Positions 18,426 to 31,371 of a DNA stretch of 33,039 nt are shown here, in pieces. Origin of the DNA: Succinivibrio faecicola (lineage in GTDB: Bacteria; Pseudomonadota; Gammaproteobacteria; Enterobacterales; Succinivibrionaceae); contig NZ_JAGFNY010000024.1 of assembly GCF_019448115.1 (NCBI RefSeq), positions 1-33,039 on the forward strand, written 5' to 3'. Position 1 is the stretch's first letter; every line of letters starts with the position of its first letter. Under the pieces are notes generated by a model that was given only the letters and a program-made list of their open reading frames with translations, did no database searches and was not told the DNA's origin. The translations under genes and the position numbers were made by a program.

Positions 18426-20312
18426 ATGAACAGCTTTAGAGAATTTGACGTTATTGTAATTGGTGCAGGTCATGCTGGTATTGAAGCAGCAGGTGCAGCT
18501 GCAAGAATGAAATGTAAGACATTATTACTTACTCATAATTTAGAGACAGTAGGTGAAATGTCATGCAACCCTGCTTTTGGTGGTATCGGTAAAGGTCATC
18601 TTATTAAAGAAATTGATGCTATGGGTGGTGTTTGCCCTGATGCTATTGATAAAGCTGGTATTCAGTTTCGAACTTTGAATTCTTCTAAAGGTCCTGCTGT
18701 AAGAGCAACAAGAGCTCAAACTGACAGACATTTATATAAAGAAGTAATGAGAAAAACTTTGTGGGGATATGAGAATCTAACGATTTTTCAGCAACCTGCA
18801 ACAGAGATCTTATATAAGGATGGCACCATTAATGGTGTTAAAACAGCTGCTGGTATTGAATTCTACTGTAAGGCTGTTATTATCTGTGCTGGTACTTTCC
18901 TTAACGGATTAATTCATATTGGTCTTGAGCATTATTCTGGCGGTAGAGCTGGTGATCCTGCATCTGTTAAACTTGCTGAGAATTTAAAAGAACTTGGCTT
19001 AAAGGTGGGTAGATTAAAGACTGGTACTCCTGCAAGAATTGTAGCTTCTTCAATTGATTATTCAAAAATGACTAAGCAGGATCCTGAATATCCTCAACCT
19101 GCATTTTCTTATTTAAATGAAGAAAAAATTCATCCAACTCAGGTTCCTTGTTATATAACAAAGACCAATGAGAAAACCCATGAAATCATCAGAGGTGGAT
19201 TAGATAGAAGTCCTCTTTATTCAGGAATTATTCACTCTGTTGGTCCAAGATATTGTCCATCTATTGAAGATAAGATTGTAAGATATCCTGACAGAACTTC
19301 TCATCAGGTTTTTATTGAACCTGAAGGTCTTACATCTCCACTTGTATATCCAAACGGTATTTCTACATCTTTACCTTTTGATGTACAGGAGAATTTTATT
19401 AGATCTATTGAAGGTTTAGAAAATGCAATTATTGCAAGACCTGGTTATGCAATTGAATACGATTTCTATGATCCAAGAGAATTAAGTGTTTCAATGCAGT
19501 CTAAAAAGGTACCAGGATTGTTCTTAGCAGGTCAGATTAATGGTACAACAGGATATGAGGAAGCTGCAGCTCAGGGCTTATTAGCTGGTATTAATGCAGG
19601 TTTATATGTAAAAGGTCAGCCTGCATGGTTCCCTCGTCGTAATGAAGCTTATGTTGGCGTTCTTATGGATGATTTATGTACACTTGGTACAAAAGAACCA
19701 TACAGAATGTTTACTTCTCGTGCTGAATATAGATTAATTTTAAGAGAAGATAATGCTGATATCAGATTGACTCCAAAAGCTAGAGAGTTAGGTATCATTA
19801 CAGATGAAAGATGGAAGTTCTTTGAAGAAAAACAAAATGAGATAGAAAAAGAAAAGGCTCGTTTACGTGAACTTTCTGTTAAGCCTTCATCTCAGATGGG
19901 TAAAGATATCAATACAATTTTAAGAACAAACCTTTCTCAAGAACAGACACTAGAAGAGATCTTAAGAAGACCTGAAGTAAATCTTAAATCTTTAATAGAG
20001 GCATCTAAGTTAGATCCTATAGCAAAGAAAGAACAGTCTATTGAGCAGGTTGAAATACAGGTTAAGTACCAAGGCTACCTACAAAGAGAATTAGAAGATA
20101 TTAAAAAGAAAGAAATTAATGAGCAGACTTTACTGCCATTAGATTTTGACTATAAAAACATATCTGCTCTTTCAAATGAGGTAGCACAAAAGTTAAATGA
20201 GTATAGGCCTGAAACTATTGGTATTGCATCAAGAATTTCAGGTGTAACACCTGCAGCTATTTCAATTCTTCTTGTTCATTTAAAGAAGATGAATTTACTA
20301 GGTAAAAATTAG
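18426..20312 (+). CDS. mnmG: tRNA uridine-5-carboxymethylaminomethyl modification enzyme MnmG
   Basis: FAD-dependent partner of MnmE in cmnm5U34 synthesis. The 628 residues match E. coli (629). The dinucleotide-binding motif is at about residues 13-25 ([13 protein letters not shown]), followed by [13 protein letters not shown] near 46, [11 protein letters not shown] near 158, and [21 protein letters not shown] near 367-387, all family signatures. The Shine-Dalgarno candidate AGAGG lies 12 bases before the ATG, somewhat far. It heads mnmG-rsmG-parA-parB, immediately downstream of the proposed origin and transcribed away from it. Confidence 0.97.
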   Translation: MNSFREFDVIVIGAGHAGIEAAGAAARMKCKTLLLTHNLETVGEMSCNPAFGGIGKGHLIKEIDAMGGVCPDAIDKAGIQFRTLNSSKGPAVRATRAQTDRHLYKEVMRKTLWGYENLTIFQQPATEILYKDGTINGVKTAAGIEFYCKAVIICAGTFLNGLIHIGLEHYSGGRAGDPASVKLAENLKELGLKVGRLKTGTPARIVASSIDYSKMTKQDPEYPQPAFSYLNEEKIHPTQVPCYITKTNEKTHEIIRGGLDRSPLYSGIIHSVGPRYCPSIEDKIVRYPDRTSHQVFIEPEGLTSPLVYPNGISTSLPFDVQENFIRSIEGLENAIIARPGYAIEYDFYDPRELSVSMQSKKVPGLFLAGQINGTTGYEEAAAQGLLAGINAGLYVKGQPAWFPRRNEAYVGVLMDDLCTLGTKEPYRMFTSRAEYRLILREDNADIRLTPKARELGIITDERWKFFEEKQNEIEKEKARLRELSVKPSSQMGKDINTILRTNLSQEQTLEEILRRPEVNLKSLIEASKLDPIAKKEQSIEQVEIQVKYQGYLQRELEDIKKKEINEQTLLPLDFDYKNISALSNEVAQKLNEYRPETIGIASRISGVTPAAISILLVHLKKMNLLGKN

Positions 20313-20317
20313 GATAG

Positions 20318-20983
20318 ATGATGCACAACGATTCAGATATTGGCTTACAAAGTAATTGTTTTAATAAAATTAAAGAATTACTTTCTAAAACATCAGTTGA
20401 ATTCAATGATGAAAAAGTTGAAAAAATGGCATCATTGGTAGTAATGCTTAAAAAATGGAATAAGACATATAATCTTACAGCAATTGATGATGCTGATAAG
20501 ATGATTGTTCTTCATATATTGGATAGTGCTGTAGTATCACCAGTAATTAAAAATTTTAAAAATAATATTGCTGATGTGGGAACAGGTGCAGGTTTTCCTG
20601 GTCTCGTTCTTGCTATACTTCATCCAGAAAAAAAATTTACATTGATTGATTCAATTGCCAAGAAACTGTCTTTTGTTAGATTTGCAGCTGTTTCATTAAA
20701 ATTAAACAATGTTGAAATCATTAATGAACGCTGTGAAAAGATAAAAATAGAAGAAAAGTTTGATTGTATTTTAAGTAGAGCTTTTGCGCCTTTAGATAAA
20801 ATCGTAAACTGGTGTAAGGATCTGATTAAAGATGATGGGGTTTTTGTTGCAATGAAATCTCATCTTGAAGAAAAAGAAATAAATGATGTTCCTAGTACAG
20901 TTAAAATTGAAAAAATAATACCTCTTCAGGTGCCTACTTTAGATGCAGTCAGAAATGCAGTTATCTTGAAAAAGGTTAAATAA
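20318..20983 (+). CDS. rsmG: 16S rRNA (guanine527-N7)-methyltransferase RsmG
   Basis: SAM-dependent methyltransferase that makes m7G527 in 16S rRNA. The 221 residues (207 in E. coli) show WNKTYNLTAIDD with the family motif, the SAM-binding loop DVGTGAGFPGLVLAI near residue 90, and SRAFAPLDKI near 150. The start has two adjacent Met codons; AGGATAG just before supports 20318, with 20321 possible. It begins 5 bases after mnmG, and parA follows at 17 bases, so it is within the same operon. Confidence 0.95.
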   Translation: MMHNDSDIGLQSNCFNKIKELLSKTSVEFNDEKVEKMASLVVMLKKWNKTYNLTAIDDADKMIVLHILDSAVVSPVIKNFKNNIADVGTGAGFPGLVLAILHPEKKFTLIDSIAKKLSFVRFAAVSLKLNNVEIINERCEKIKIEEKFDCILSRAFAPLDKIVNWCKDLIKDDGVFVAMKSHLEEKEINDVPSTVKIEKIIPLQVPTLDAVRNAVILKKVK

Positions 20984-21000
20984 ATATAAGGATTATTAAA

Positions 21001-21762
21001 TTGACTAAAGTAATTGCTATTGCTAATCAGAAGGGTGGTGTAGGTAAAACAACCACATGCGTGAATCTTGCCGCTTCGCTAGCTGCAATGCAGAAAAAGA
21101 TTTTAGTTTTAGATTGTGACCCTCAGGGAAATGCAACAATGGCTTCTGGAGTATCAAAATTTGATCTTTCAAAGTCAATTACAAATGTTCTTATTGATGG
21201 TCTGAACATAAAGGATGCATTAGTAACTGAAACTGAAGGTGGTTTTCATTTGATTCCAGCAAATGAAGATTTAACTGCTGCAGAAGTAAATCTTTTAGAT
21301 AAATATGGAAGAGAAAGCTTTTTAAAGAAAGCTTTAGAAAACATAAAGTATGATTATGATTTTGTTTTAATTGATTGCCCTCCATCACTAAACATATTAA
21401 CAGTTAATGCTTTGTGTGCATCTGATTCTATTTTAGTGCCTCTTCAGTGTGAGTATTTTGCTTTAGAAGGTCTTACACTTCTTCTTCAGACTGTTGAGCA
21501 GCTAGCTAATGCTGTTAATTCAAAGCTTAAAATTGAGGGAATTCTAAGAACAATGTACGATAATAGAAATCGTTTATCTACAGATGTATCTGATGAATTA
21601 AAAAACAATTTTGGTGATCTTGTATACGATACTATTATTCCAAGAAATGTTCGTTTAGCTGAAGCTCCAAGTTATGGTAAACCAGCTATGTATTACGATA
21701 AGTCATCCGTAGGTTCTAAAGCTTATCTTGCTCTCGCAGCTGAAGTAATAGAAAAGGCTTAA
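21001..21762 (+). CDS. parA: Chromosome partitioning ATPase ParA (Soj)
   Basis: Deviant Walker-type ATPase that moves ParB-parS complexes. The 253 residues start from TTG, fixed by AAGGAT upstream and by the family N-terminus TKVIAIANQKGGVGKTT, with the signature lysine Lys11 and the P-loop Lys16. DCDPQGNAT is the A' motif and IDCPPSLN the Walker B. At this length it is a chromosomal Soj type without an N-terminal helix-turn-helix domain. It is followed by parB 20 bases later; the parS cluster lies at 0.5-1 kb. Confidence 0.96.
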   Translation: MTKVIAIANQKGGVGKTTTCVNLAASLAAMQKKILVLDCDPQGNATMASGVSKFDLSKSITNVLIDGLNIKDALVTETEGGFHLIPANEDLTAAEVNLLDKYGRESFLKKALENIKYDYDFVLIDCPPSLNILTVNALCASDSILVPLQCEYFALEGLTLLLQTVEQLANAVNSKLKIEGILRTMYDNRNRLSTDVSDELKNNFGDLVYDTIIPRNVRLAEAPSYGKPAMYYDKSSVGSKAYLALAAEVIEKA

Positions 21763-21782
21763 TTTTTTAAGGAAAACTATAA

Positions 21783-22859
21783 ATGGCAGGTTTAGGTAGA
21801 GGTTTAGGATCTCTTTTAAGCGAATCAAAAAAAGCTAAGGAAGAAAATACTGTTGTAAATACAGTACAAGCTGAAAATACTGTTCAGCCACAGAATAATG
21901 AGAATATTGTTATATCTGAAAATTCAGTTGTTAAGATAGATATAAATAAGCTAAAACCTTCTGTTTATCAGCCAAGAAAAAATTTTGATAATGAAAGTTT
22001 AAATGAGCTTGCTTTATCTATTAAAGAACATGGTCTTTTAGAGCCACTTTTAGTTAAAAAAGCAGATGATATGTATGAGATTATCTGTGGTGAAAGACGT
22101 TATAGAGCATGTAAATTAGCTTTATTAGATGAAGTTCCTTGTCTTGTAAGAGATGATCTTGAAATAAACAGCTATGCTATTGCCCTTATTGAAAATATTC
22201 AAAGAGAGGATTTAAATCCTTTAGAAATGGCTCAGGCTTTTGACCAGATGATTTCTCAGTGTTCAATAACACAAGAGGAATTAGCTAAAACTTTAGGTAA
22301 ATCAAGAAGTACTGTAACTAATATTCTTAGATTGAATAATCTTCAGAATGATGTAAAACAGTTAGTTGCATCAAAACAGATTGATTTAGGTCATGCAAAG
22401 GTTTTATTGGGCCTTGAAGATGGAAATGAACAGCTCAAGGCTGCTTTATATGTTATTAAAAAGTCTTTGAATGTGAGACAGACTGAAGCTTTAGTTAAAG
22501 ACATTAAAGAAAATGGTTTTAACTTTAAGAAGGAAAATACAGTTAAATATACAAATGAAAGTTTTTCTTCCTGGGCAAATAATATTAGTGTTCAGCTGTC
22601 AGGCATAAGAGCTAAATTTTCTGCTAAAAATGAAGATAAGGGATCTTTAACTCTTTCATATTCTTCAAGAGTTGAATTAGAAAGATTACTTTCTTTCTTT
22701 AATGTTGAATCAAATACTGTTTCTGTACCTGAAGAGAGTATTGAAAATAATGTACATGATTTAACAGAGAATATTGAATTTAATGAAAATATTGAAAATA
22801 TTGAGAATACAGACAATCAAGAAGATCTTTCTAATATAGAAATTACAGAAAATTCTTAA
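21783..22859 (+). CDS. parB: Chromosome partitioning protein ParB (Spo0J)
   Basis: CTP-dependent clamp that loads at parS and spreads. The 358 residues contain the N-terminal GLGRGLGSLL ParA-contact motif, an Asn/Val-rich linker (20-50), the ParB/Srx domain with the C-motif GERRYRA (103-109) and ENIQRE (137-142), the helix-turn-helix at about 163-183, and a C-terminal dimer domain ending near 308. An unusual 48-residue tail (311-358), acidic and rich in Asn, Glu and Ile, follows. Typical chromosomal ParB proteins are about 280-300 residues and lack such a tail. The four parS-like sites at 0.55-0.97 kb are its expected targets. Confidence 0.96.
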   Translation: MAGLGRGLGSLLSESKKAKEENTVVNTVQAENTVQPQNNENIVISENSVVKIDINKLKPSVYQPRKNFDNESLNELALSIKEHGLLEPLLVKKADDMYEIICGERRYRACKLALLDEVPCLVRDDLEINSYAIALIENIQREDLNPLEMAQAFDQMISQCSITQEELAKTLGKSRSTVTNILRLNNLQNDVKQLVASKQIDLGHAKVLLGLEDGNEQLKAALYVIKKSLNVRQTEALVKDIKENGFNFKKENTVKYTNESFSSWANNISVQLSGIRAKFSAKNEDKGSLTLSYSSRVELERLLSFFNVESNTVSVPEESIENNVHDLTENIEFNENIENIENTDNQEDLSNIEITENS

Positions 22860-22865
22860 AGTTAT

Positions 22866-23255
22866 ATGAGTGATAGATTAATAAACAATATAAAACTATA
22901 TCTATATTTTTTTGCAGTATTTATTTTTTTATCACTCATTTATTCCTATTCAAAAAACATTCCTCTAATACTAACTCTAAAGTCTGTTTTGTATGGACTT
23001 TTGATTTTTATAGCCTTGAATGCTGTTGATTTATATTTTTATATAAGAGTAAAGCATTCGTTTAACAATCCAAGAATAGATATTTTATTTGCTTTTTACA
23101 GACTTGTAGTAAAACTGTTTTTGCTAGTTTTTTGCTGTTGGTACTGCTTTAGTTTTTTTGAGTTAAATAACAAAATAGTAATTATCTCATTTGTGATTGT
23201 GGTTATTTTTAAAGTTTTAATATATGTTAAATATGGAGTTAATGAACAAAAATAG
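22866..23255 (+). CDS. atpI: ATP synthase protein I
   Basis: Small membrane protein at the head of the atp operon, reported to help c-ring assembly or Mg uptake. The 129 residues are mostly hydrophobic with four likely transmembrane helices (about 10-27, 33-55, 72-95, 99-119). The sequence itself is weakly conserved, so the call rests largely on size, topology and position between parB and atpB. It starts 6 bases after the parB stop, with a poor Shine-Dalgarno, and may be read through from parB. Confidence 0.75.
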   Translation: MSDRLINNIKLYLYFFAVFIFLSLIYSYSKNIPLILTLKSVLYGLLIFIALNAVDLYFYIRVKHSFNNPRIDILFAFYRLVVKLFLLVFCCWYCFSFFELNNKIVIISFVIVVIFKVLIYVKYGVNEQK

Positions 23256-24311
<1,056 letters not shown>

Positions 24312-24322
24312 TTTTTGTTTAA

Positions 24323-24565
<243 letters not shown>

Positions 24566-24598
24566 TAGATAAACCTTACAAATTTAGAGGTATCTAGA

Positions 24599-25069
24599 TT
24601 GGAAATTAATGCAACTTTTGTAGGTCAAGCTGTAGCGTTTTTAATTTTCGCTGTGTTATGCATGAAATATGTATGGCCACCTTTAATGGGTGCTCTTGAA
24701 AAGAGACAGAAAGAAATTGCTGATGGATTGACTGCTGCAGAAAAAGCTAAAAAGAGCTTAGAACTGGCTAACGAGAATGCTAAAGACACCATCAAGAAAG
24801 CTAGAGCTGAAGCTCAGAAGATCATAGATGAAGCAAATAAGACCAGATCTCAGATCATTGACAAAGCTTCTGAAGAAGCTCAGATTGAACGAAAGAAGAT
24901 CCTTGATCTTGCTAAGAGTGAAATCGAAGCTGAAAAGAACAAAGCACGTGAATCTTTGAGAGCTGAGTGTATTTCTTTAGCAGTTGAAGGTGCTCAGAAG
25001 ATTATCGGTGAAAAAATCGATGCTCAAGCTGACAGCGAAATGCTTAAGAAAATTATGAGTTCACTATAA
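24599..25069 (+). CDS. atpF: F0F1 ATP synthase subunit b
   Basis: Peripheral stalk subunit. The TTG start at 24599, with AGAGG upstream, gives 156 residues, exactly the E. coli length, and an N-terminus (EINATFVGQAVAFLIF) that aligns without a gap. One transmembrane helix at about residues 6-26 is followed by MKYVWPPL and a long charged coiled coil. Expected to be a homodimer bound to AtpH, as no b' gene is present. Confidence 0.97.
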   Translation: MEINATFVGQAVAFLIFAVLCMKYVWPPLMGALEKRQKEIADGLTAAEKAKKSLELANENAKDTIKKARAEAQKIIDEANKTRSQIIDKASEEAQIERKKILDLAKSEIEAEKNKARESLRAECISLAVEGAQKIIGEKIDAQADSEMLKKIMSSL

Positions 25070-25082
25070 CTAGGGGTTAGTA

Positions 25083-25613
25083 ATGGCTGAAAATTTGACT
25101 GTTGCAAGACCTTATGCTCAAGCTGCTTTTGATACTGCTTTAGAAACAGATAAGATTGATGCATGGCAGAATATGCTATATGCAATGTTTCTGGCTGTTT
25201 CTAATGAATATGTAATGGATGCTATTAAAGTAGCTCCAAATTCAAAAGTTGCTTCTGACAGTCTGATTTCGCTTTTGCAAGACGTACTAGATGAAAGTGG
25301 TATCAATTTCGTAAAGATTATTGGTGAGAACAACAGATTTGAAGTTCTTCCTGAAATTTATGAAGAGTATCTTAGACTTCGTGCAAATCACGAAAAGAGC
25401 TTGGATGCTACATTGATCTCCGCAAGATCTTTTTCTGACAGCGAAATTAAAACACTTAAGGATAAGCTAGCTTCTGTTTATAACAGTAAGATAAATCTGT
25501 CATTAGAAATTGATGAAACCTTAATAGGTGGAGCAGTTTTAAAAATTGGTGACAAGGTTATTGATGCTAGTGTTAAGACAAGTTTAGTAAACTTGTTATC
25601 AACCCTCAAATAG
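25083..25613 (+). CDS. atpH: F0F1 ATP synthase subunit delta
   Basis: Links the peripheral stalk to the F1 head. The 176 residues (177 in E. coli) show TVARPYAQAAFDTAL at the N-terminus and the family signature IDETLIGGAVLKIGDKVIDASV near the C-terminus. It starts 13 bases after atpF and ends 15 bases before atpA. Confidence 0.96.
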   Translation: MAENLTVARPYAQAAFDTALETDKIDAWQNMLYAMFLAVSNEYVMDAIKVAPNSKVASDSLISLLQDVLDESGINFVKIIGENNRFEVLPEIYEEYLRLRANHEKSLDATLISARSFSDSEIKTLKDKLASVYNSKINLSLEIDETLIGGAVLKIGDKVIDASVKTSLVNLLSTLK

Positions 25614-25628
25614 AAAAGAGGAAATAGA

Positions 25629-27170
25629 ATGCAACTTAATTCAACTGAAATTGCTGAGTTAATAAAAAAGAGAATTCAGCAGTTTAAGGTTGTGACAGAA
25701 AAGAGAGATGAAGGTACTATTGTTTCTGTGAACGATGGTATTGTAAGAATCCATGGTCTGTCCAACGTTATGCAAGGTGAAATGCTTGAGTTTGGAAACG
25801 ATCTTTACGGTCTAGCCTTAAACTTAGAGCGCGATTCTGTAGGTGCTATTGTATTAGGACCATACAGTAATCTTTCAGAAGGTATGACTGTACATTCAAC
25901 CGGTCGTATTCTTGAAGTTCCTGTTGGAAACGCATTACTTGGAAGAGTAGTTAATGCTTTAGGTGAGCCAATTGATGGTAAAGGTCCAGTTAACTGCGAT
26001 GAGCATTATCCAGTTGAAAAGATTGCACCAGGTGTTATTGCTCGTCAGAGTGTTTCACAACCAATTCAGACAGGTTATAAGGCCGTTGATTCCATGGTTC
26101 CTATCGGACGTGGTCAGCGTGAGCTTATTATTGGTGACAGACAGACTGGTAAAACAGCTTTAGCAATCGATACCATCATCAATCAGGTTAAGTATGGTGT
26201 ACGCTGTATTTATGTTGCTATCGGTCAGAAAGCATCAACTATTGCTTCAGTAGTAAGAAAATTAGATGAAGAAGGTGCTTTAAACAACACTATCGTTGTG
26301 GTTGCATCAGCTTCAGACACAGCTGCATTACAATATATTGCGCCTTATGCAGGTTGTGCGATGGGTGAGTATTTCATGGATCAGGGTGAAGATGCCTTAA
26401 TTATTTATGATGACTTATCTAAGCATGCTGTTGCATACAGACAGATTTCATTGCTGTTACGCCGCCCTCCAGGGCGTGAAGCATTCCCAGGTGACGTATT
26501 CTATTTACATTCACGTCTATTAGAGCGTGCATCACGTGTAAATGCTGAATACCTAGAGAAGTTATCTGGTGGAAAGGTTGTAGGAAAGACTGGTTCTTTA
26601 ACAGCACTGCCTATTATCGAAACTCAGGCTGGTGACGTTTCTGCTTTCATTCCTACTAACGTAATTTCAATTACCGACGGTCAGATTTTCTTAACAACAA
26701 GTTTATTTAACTCTGGTGTAAGACCTGCAGTAGATCCTGGTATTTCAGTTTCACGTGTAGGTGGTGCAGCACAGACTAAGATTATTAAGAAGTTATCTGG
26801 TGGTATCAGAACAGCTTTAGCACAGTATAGAGAATTAGCTGCTTTCGCTCAGTTCTCTTCAGATCTTGATGAGGCTACAAGAAAACAGCTTGATCATGGT
26901 CAGAAGGTAACAGAGCTGATGAAACAGAATCAGTATGCACCTCTTACTGTAGCTGAGCAGGCACTCATTATTTTCGCAGCAGAGCGTGGTTTCTTACAGG
27001 ATGTTGAATTAAATAAGGTTCTTCCATTTGAGAAGGCTTTACTTGAATTTGCTCATTCTAAGTATTCACAGCTTCTAGCGGATATTGATGCAAAGCCAGA
27101 TTATTCTGATGAGATTGCAACAAAACTTGAAGATGTATTAAAAGACTTCAAGTCAACTCAGACCTACTAG
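25629..27170 (+). CDS. atpA: F0F1 ATP synthase subunit alpha
   Basis: Non-catalytic nucleotide-binding subunit of the F1 hexamer. The 513 residues equal E. coli in length. Walker [13 protein letters not shown] is near residues 169-180, the alpha/beta signature [14 protein letters not shown] near 363-376 includes the arginine finger, and [16 protein letters not shown] is the stator-binding N-terminus. A GAGGAA Shine-Dalgarno precedes the ATG. Confidence 0.98.
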   Translation: MQLNSTEIAELIKKRIQQFKVVTEKRDEGTIVSVNDGIVRIHGLSNVMQGEMLEFGNDLYGLALNLERDSVGAIVLGPYSNLSEGMTVHSTGRILEVPVGNALLGRVVNALGEPIDGKGPVNCDEHYPVEKIAPGVIARQSVSQPIQTGYKAVDSMVPIGRGQRELIIGDRQTGKTALAIDTIINQVKYGVRCIYVAIGQKASTIASVVRKLDEEGALNNTIVVVASASDTAALQYIAPYAGCAMGEYFMDQGEDALIIYDDLSKHAVAYRQISLLLRRPPGREAFPGDVFYLHSRLLERASRVNAEYLEKLSGGKVVGKTGSLTALPIIETQAGDVSAFIPTNVISITDGQIFLTTSLFNSGVRPAVDPGISVSRVGGAAQTKIIKKLSGGIRTALAQYRELAAFAQFSSDLDEATRKQLDHGQKVTELMKQNQYAPLTVAEQALIIFAAERGFLQDVELNKVLPFEKALLEFAHSKYSQLLADIDAKPDYSDEIATKLEDVLKDFKSTQTY

Positions 27171-27183
27171 GAGACTATCTTAT

Positions 27184-29480
<2,297 letters not shown>

Positions 29481-29493
29481 TTTCGGAGGTCAA

Positions 29494-29922
29494 ATGGATT
29501 CTATATCTTTCCATCTTGATGTTATAAGTGGTGTAGGTAGTCTTTATTCAGGCTCTGTAAAGAGCCTAAGAGTAACAGGTTCTGAAGGTGAAATGGGTAT
29601 CCGATATGGTCATACCCCACTTTTGACCATCATTAAGACAGGTATGGTAAGACTTGTTGATATAAACAACAAGGAAGACGAAATATACCTTGCCGGTGGT
29701 GTGTTAGAAGTTCAGCCTGATAATGTAACCATACTTGCTGATACTGCATTACGTGCTGATGATATTGATGAGGCTAAGGCACAGGAAGCTATTAAAACTG
29801 CTAAGAAGATGCTTGAAAATCATGGCAGTGGTGATAGTGACTATGCACATGCTTTATCAAGATTAGCTGACGCAATGGCCCGTCTGAAGGTTGTAGAAAT
29901 ATCTAGAAACAGAAGAAGATAA
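29494..29922 (+). CDS. atpC: F0F1 ATP synthase subunit epsilon
   Basis: Rotor subunit and intrinsic inhibitor of ATP hydrolysis. The 142 residues (139 in E. coli) comprise an N-terminal beta-sandwich with SEGEMGIRYGHTPLLTIIKTG and a C-terminal pair of helices (DDIDEAKAQEAIKTAKK, then ALSRLADAMARLKV). A CGGAGG Shine-Dalgarno precedes the ATG. It ends the atp operon just before a strong terminator. Confidence 0.97.
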   Translation: MDSISFHLDVISGVGSLYSGSVKSLRVTGSEGEMGIRYGHTPLLTIIKTGMVRLVDINNKEDEIYLAGGVLEVQPDNVTILADTALRADDIDEAKAQEAIKTAKKMLENHGSGDSDYAHALSRLADAMARLKVVEISRNRRR

Positions 29923-29944
29923 TTTTTTATTTTCTTTGAAATGT

Positions 29945-29980
29945 AAAGAGTCATAACATTTTCATGTTCTGACTCTTTTT
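29945..29980 (+). terminator. Terminator of the atp operon
   Basis: AAAGAGTCATAACAT (29945-29959) pairs with ATGTTCTGACTCTTT (29964-29978) with one mismatch and a four-base loop, then a T-run. It lies between convergent atpC and rsmD and may act in both directions. Confidence 0.85.
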
Positions 29981-29986
29981 ATTTAA

Positions 29987-30556
29987 TTAGAACAGAAGAG
30001 AACTTTTTTTCCAAAGTGTATATTTTGAATTACCTGCGTTCTCACTTTTTATGATTTCATATCCAACAACAGACTGATTAGTTCCGTTTCTCATCTCTAC
30101 ATATAAAAGAGAGTTTTCATCAATAAGGTTTCTTTCATTAAGTAATGTTAAAACACTCTCATATATATTAAGTGCATATGGAGGATCTATAAAAACTACA
30201 TCAAAATGAGTATTACATTTTTTTAAATACTCAATTGCATCTGCGTTGATAGCTCTTATATTGTTATCATTAAAATTCTTTATGCATTCGTTGATTGATT
30301 TTATGTTGTCCTTGTTAAGATCAACTAATTCAACTTTTTTTGCACCACGTGAATAAGCTTCAATTCCTAATGCTCCAGAACCTGCAAAAAGATCAAGAAC
30401 ACTAGCGTTGTTTAATGAATCCTTAAGCCAAGAAAAAACTGTTTCCCTAACACGTGCAGGTGTTGGTCTTAAGCCTTGAGCTTCATTAACAGTGAGTTTT
30501 TTTCCTTTGAATTTTCCACCGATAATTCTTACTTCATTTTGGTATTCATTTTTCAT
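29987..30556 (-). CDS. rsmD: 16S rRNA (guanine966-N2)-methyltransferase RsmD
   Basis: Methylates G966 of 16S rRNA in the assembled small subunit. The 189 residues (198 in E. coli) contain RIIGGKFKGKKL and the substrate motif LRPTPARVRETVFSWL, the SAM-binding loop VLDLFAGSGALGIEA near residue 53, and the catalytic DPPY motif in VVFIDPPYAL near 125. It is normally near ftsY/coaD; here it stands alone between the atp operon and upp. Confidence 0.95.
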   Translation of the reverse strand: MKNEYQNEVRIIGGKFKGKKLTVNEAQGLRPTPARVRETVFSWLKDSLNNASVLDLFAGSGALGIEAYSRGAKKVELVDLNKDNIKSINECIKNFNDNNIRAINADAIEYLKKCNTHFDVVFIDPPYALNIYESVLTLLNERNLIDENSLLYVEMRNGTNQSVVGYEIIKSENAGNSKYTLWKKSSLLF

Positions 30557-30635
30557 TGTATTTAATCTCTTAATAAGTTTATGAAATTATAACAAATGAA
30601 ATATGAATAAACTGTTTATATAAAGCTTATAAAAC

Positions 30636-30668
30636 GAAAAATGGCCGTTTTTATAAGAAAACGACCAT
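30636..30668 (-). terminator. Terminator of the uraA-upp operon
   Basis: On the minus strand ATGGTCGTTTT pairs with AAAACGGCCAT (one G-T pair) followed by TTTTTCG. It lies about 30 bases after the upp stop. Confidence 0.8.
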
Positions 30669-30696
30669 AAAATGAATAATTTTTTGTTAAAACAGA

Positions 30697-31341
30697 TTAT
30701 TTTGTTCCAAAGATTCTATCGCCTGCATCACCAAGTCCTGGACAAATGTAAGCATCTTTATTGAGTTCTCTATCTAACTGTCCAACATAAATCTGAACAT
30801 CAGGGTGAGTTGTTGCAAGTTTCTCTAAACCTTCAGGAGCAGCAATAATACATAAGAATTTTATTTTTTTACCGCCCTTTTCCTTAATCATATCAACTGC
30901 ATCAACAGCAGAACCACCCGTTGCTAACATAGGATCAAGAATCACGCATGTTCTTTCCTGAAGATTCTGTGGTAGCTTGCAGTAATAAGGAACAGGCTTA
31001 TGTGTTACCTCGTCACGGTACATACCAATATGACCAATTCTAGCTGATGGTACCAGAGCATCAAGACCAGGAACCATGCCAAGACCTGCACGTAAAACAG
31101 GTATGATAGCCAGCTTTAGACCATCAATCATAGGAGATTTACATTTTTCAATTGGTGTTTCAACATCAACTTCTTTTAAAGGAAGATCGCTTAAAGCTTC
31201 ATATGCTTCAAGCATTGCAATCTCTTCAATCAGTGTACGAAACTTATTTGTAGAAGCTTCTTTATCTCTTAATAAAGAGATCTTGTGTTTTATAAGAGGA
31301 TGAGAAAATATAGTAATATTCTTTTGTTTTGAAAAATCCAT
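30697..31341 (-). CDS. upp: Uracil phosphoribosyltransferase
   Basis: Converts uracil and PRPP to UMP in pyrimidine salvage. The 214 residues (208 in E. coli) show PVLRAGLGMVPGLDALVP near 81-98, the PRPP-binding loop ILDPMLATGGSA near 133-144, and the C-terminal uracil-binding segment ICPGLGDAGDRIFGTK. It is the second gene after uraA on the minus strand, 30 bases downstream. This order (transporter first) is the reverse of E. coli upp-uraA. Confidence 0.97.
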   Translation of the reverse strand: MDFSKQKNITIFSHPLIKHKISLLRDKEASTNKFRTLIEEIAMLEAYEALSDLPLKEVDVETPIEKCKSPMIDGLKLAIIPVLRAGLGMVPGLDALVPSARIGHIGMYRDEVTHKPVPYYCKLPQNLQERTCVILDPMLATGGSAVDAVDMIKEKGGKKIKFLCIIAAPEGLEKLATTHPDVQIYVGQLDRELNKDAYICPGLGDAGDRIFGTK

Positions 31342-31371
31342 TTTTATACCTATTATCTAGTTTGTTTTTTC

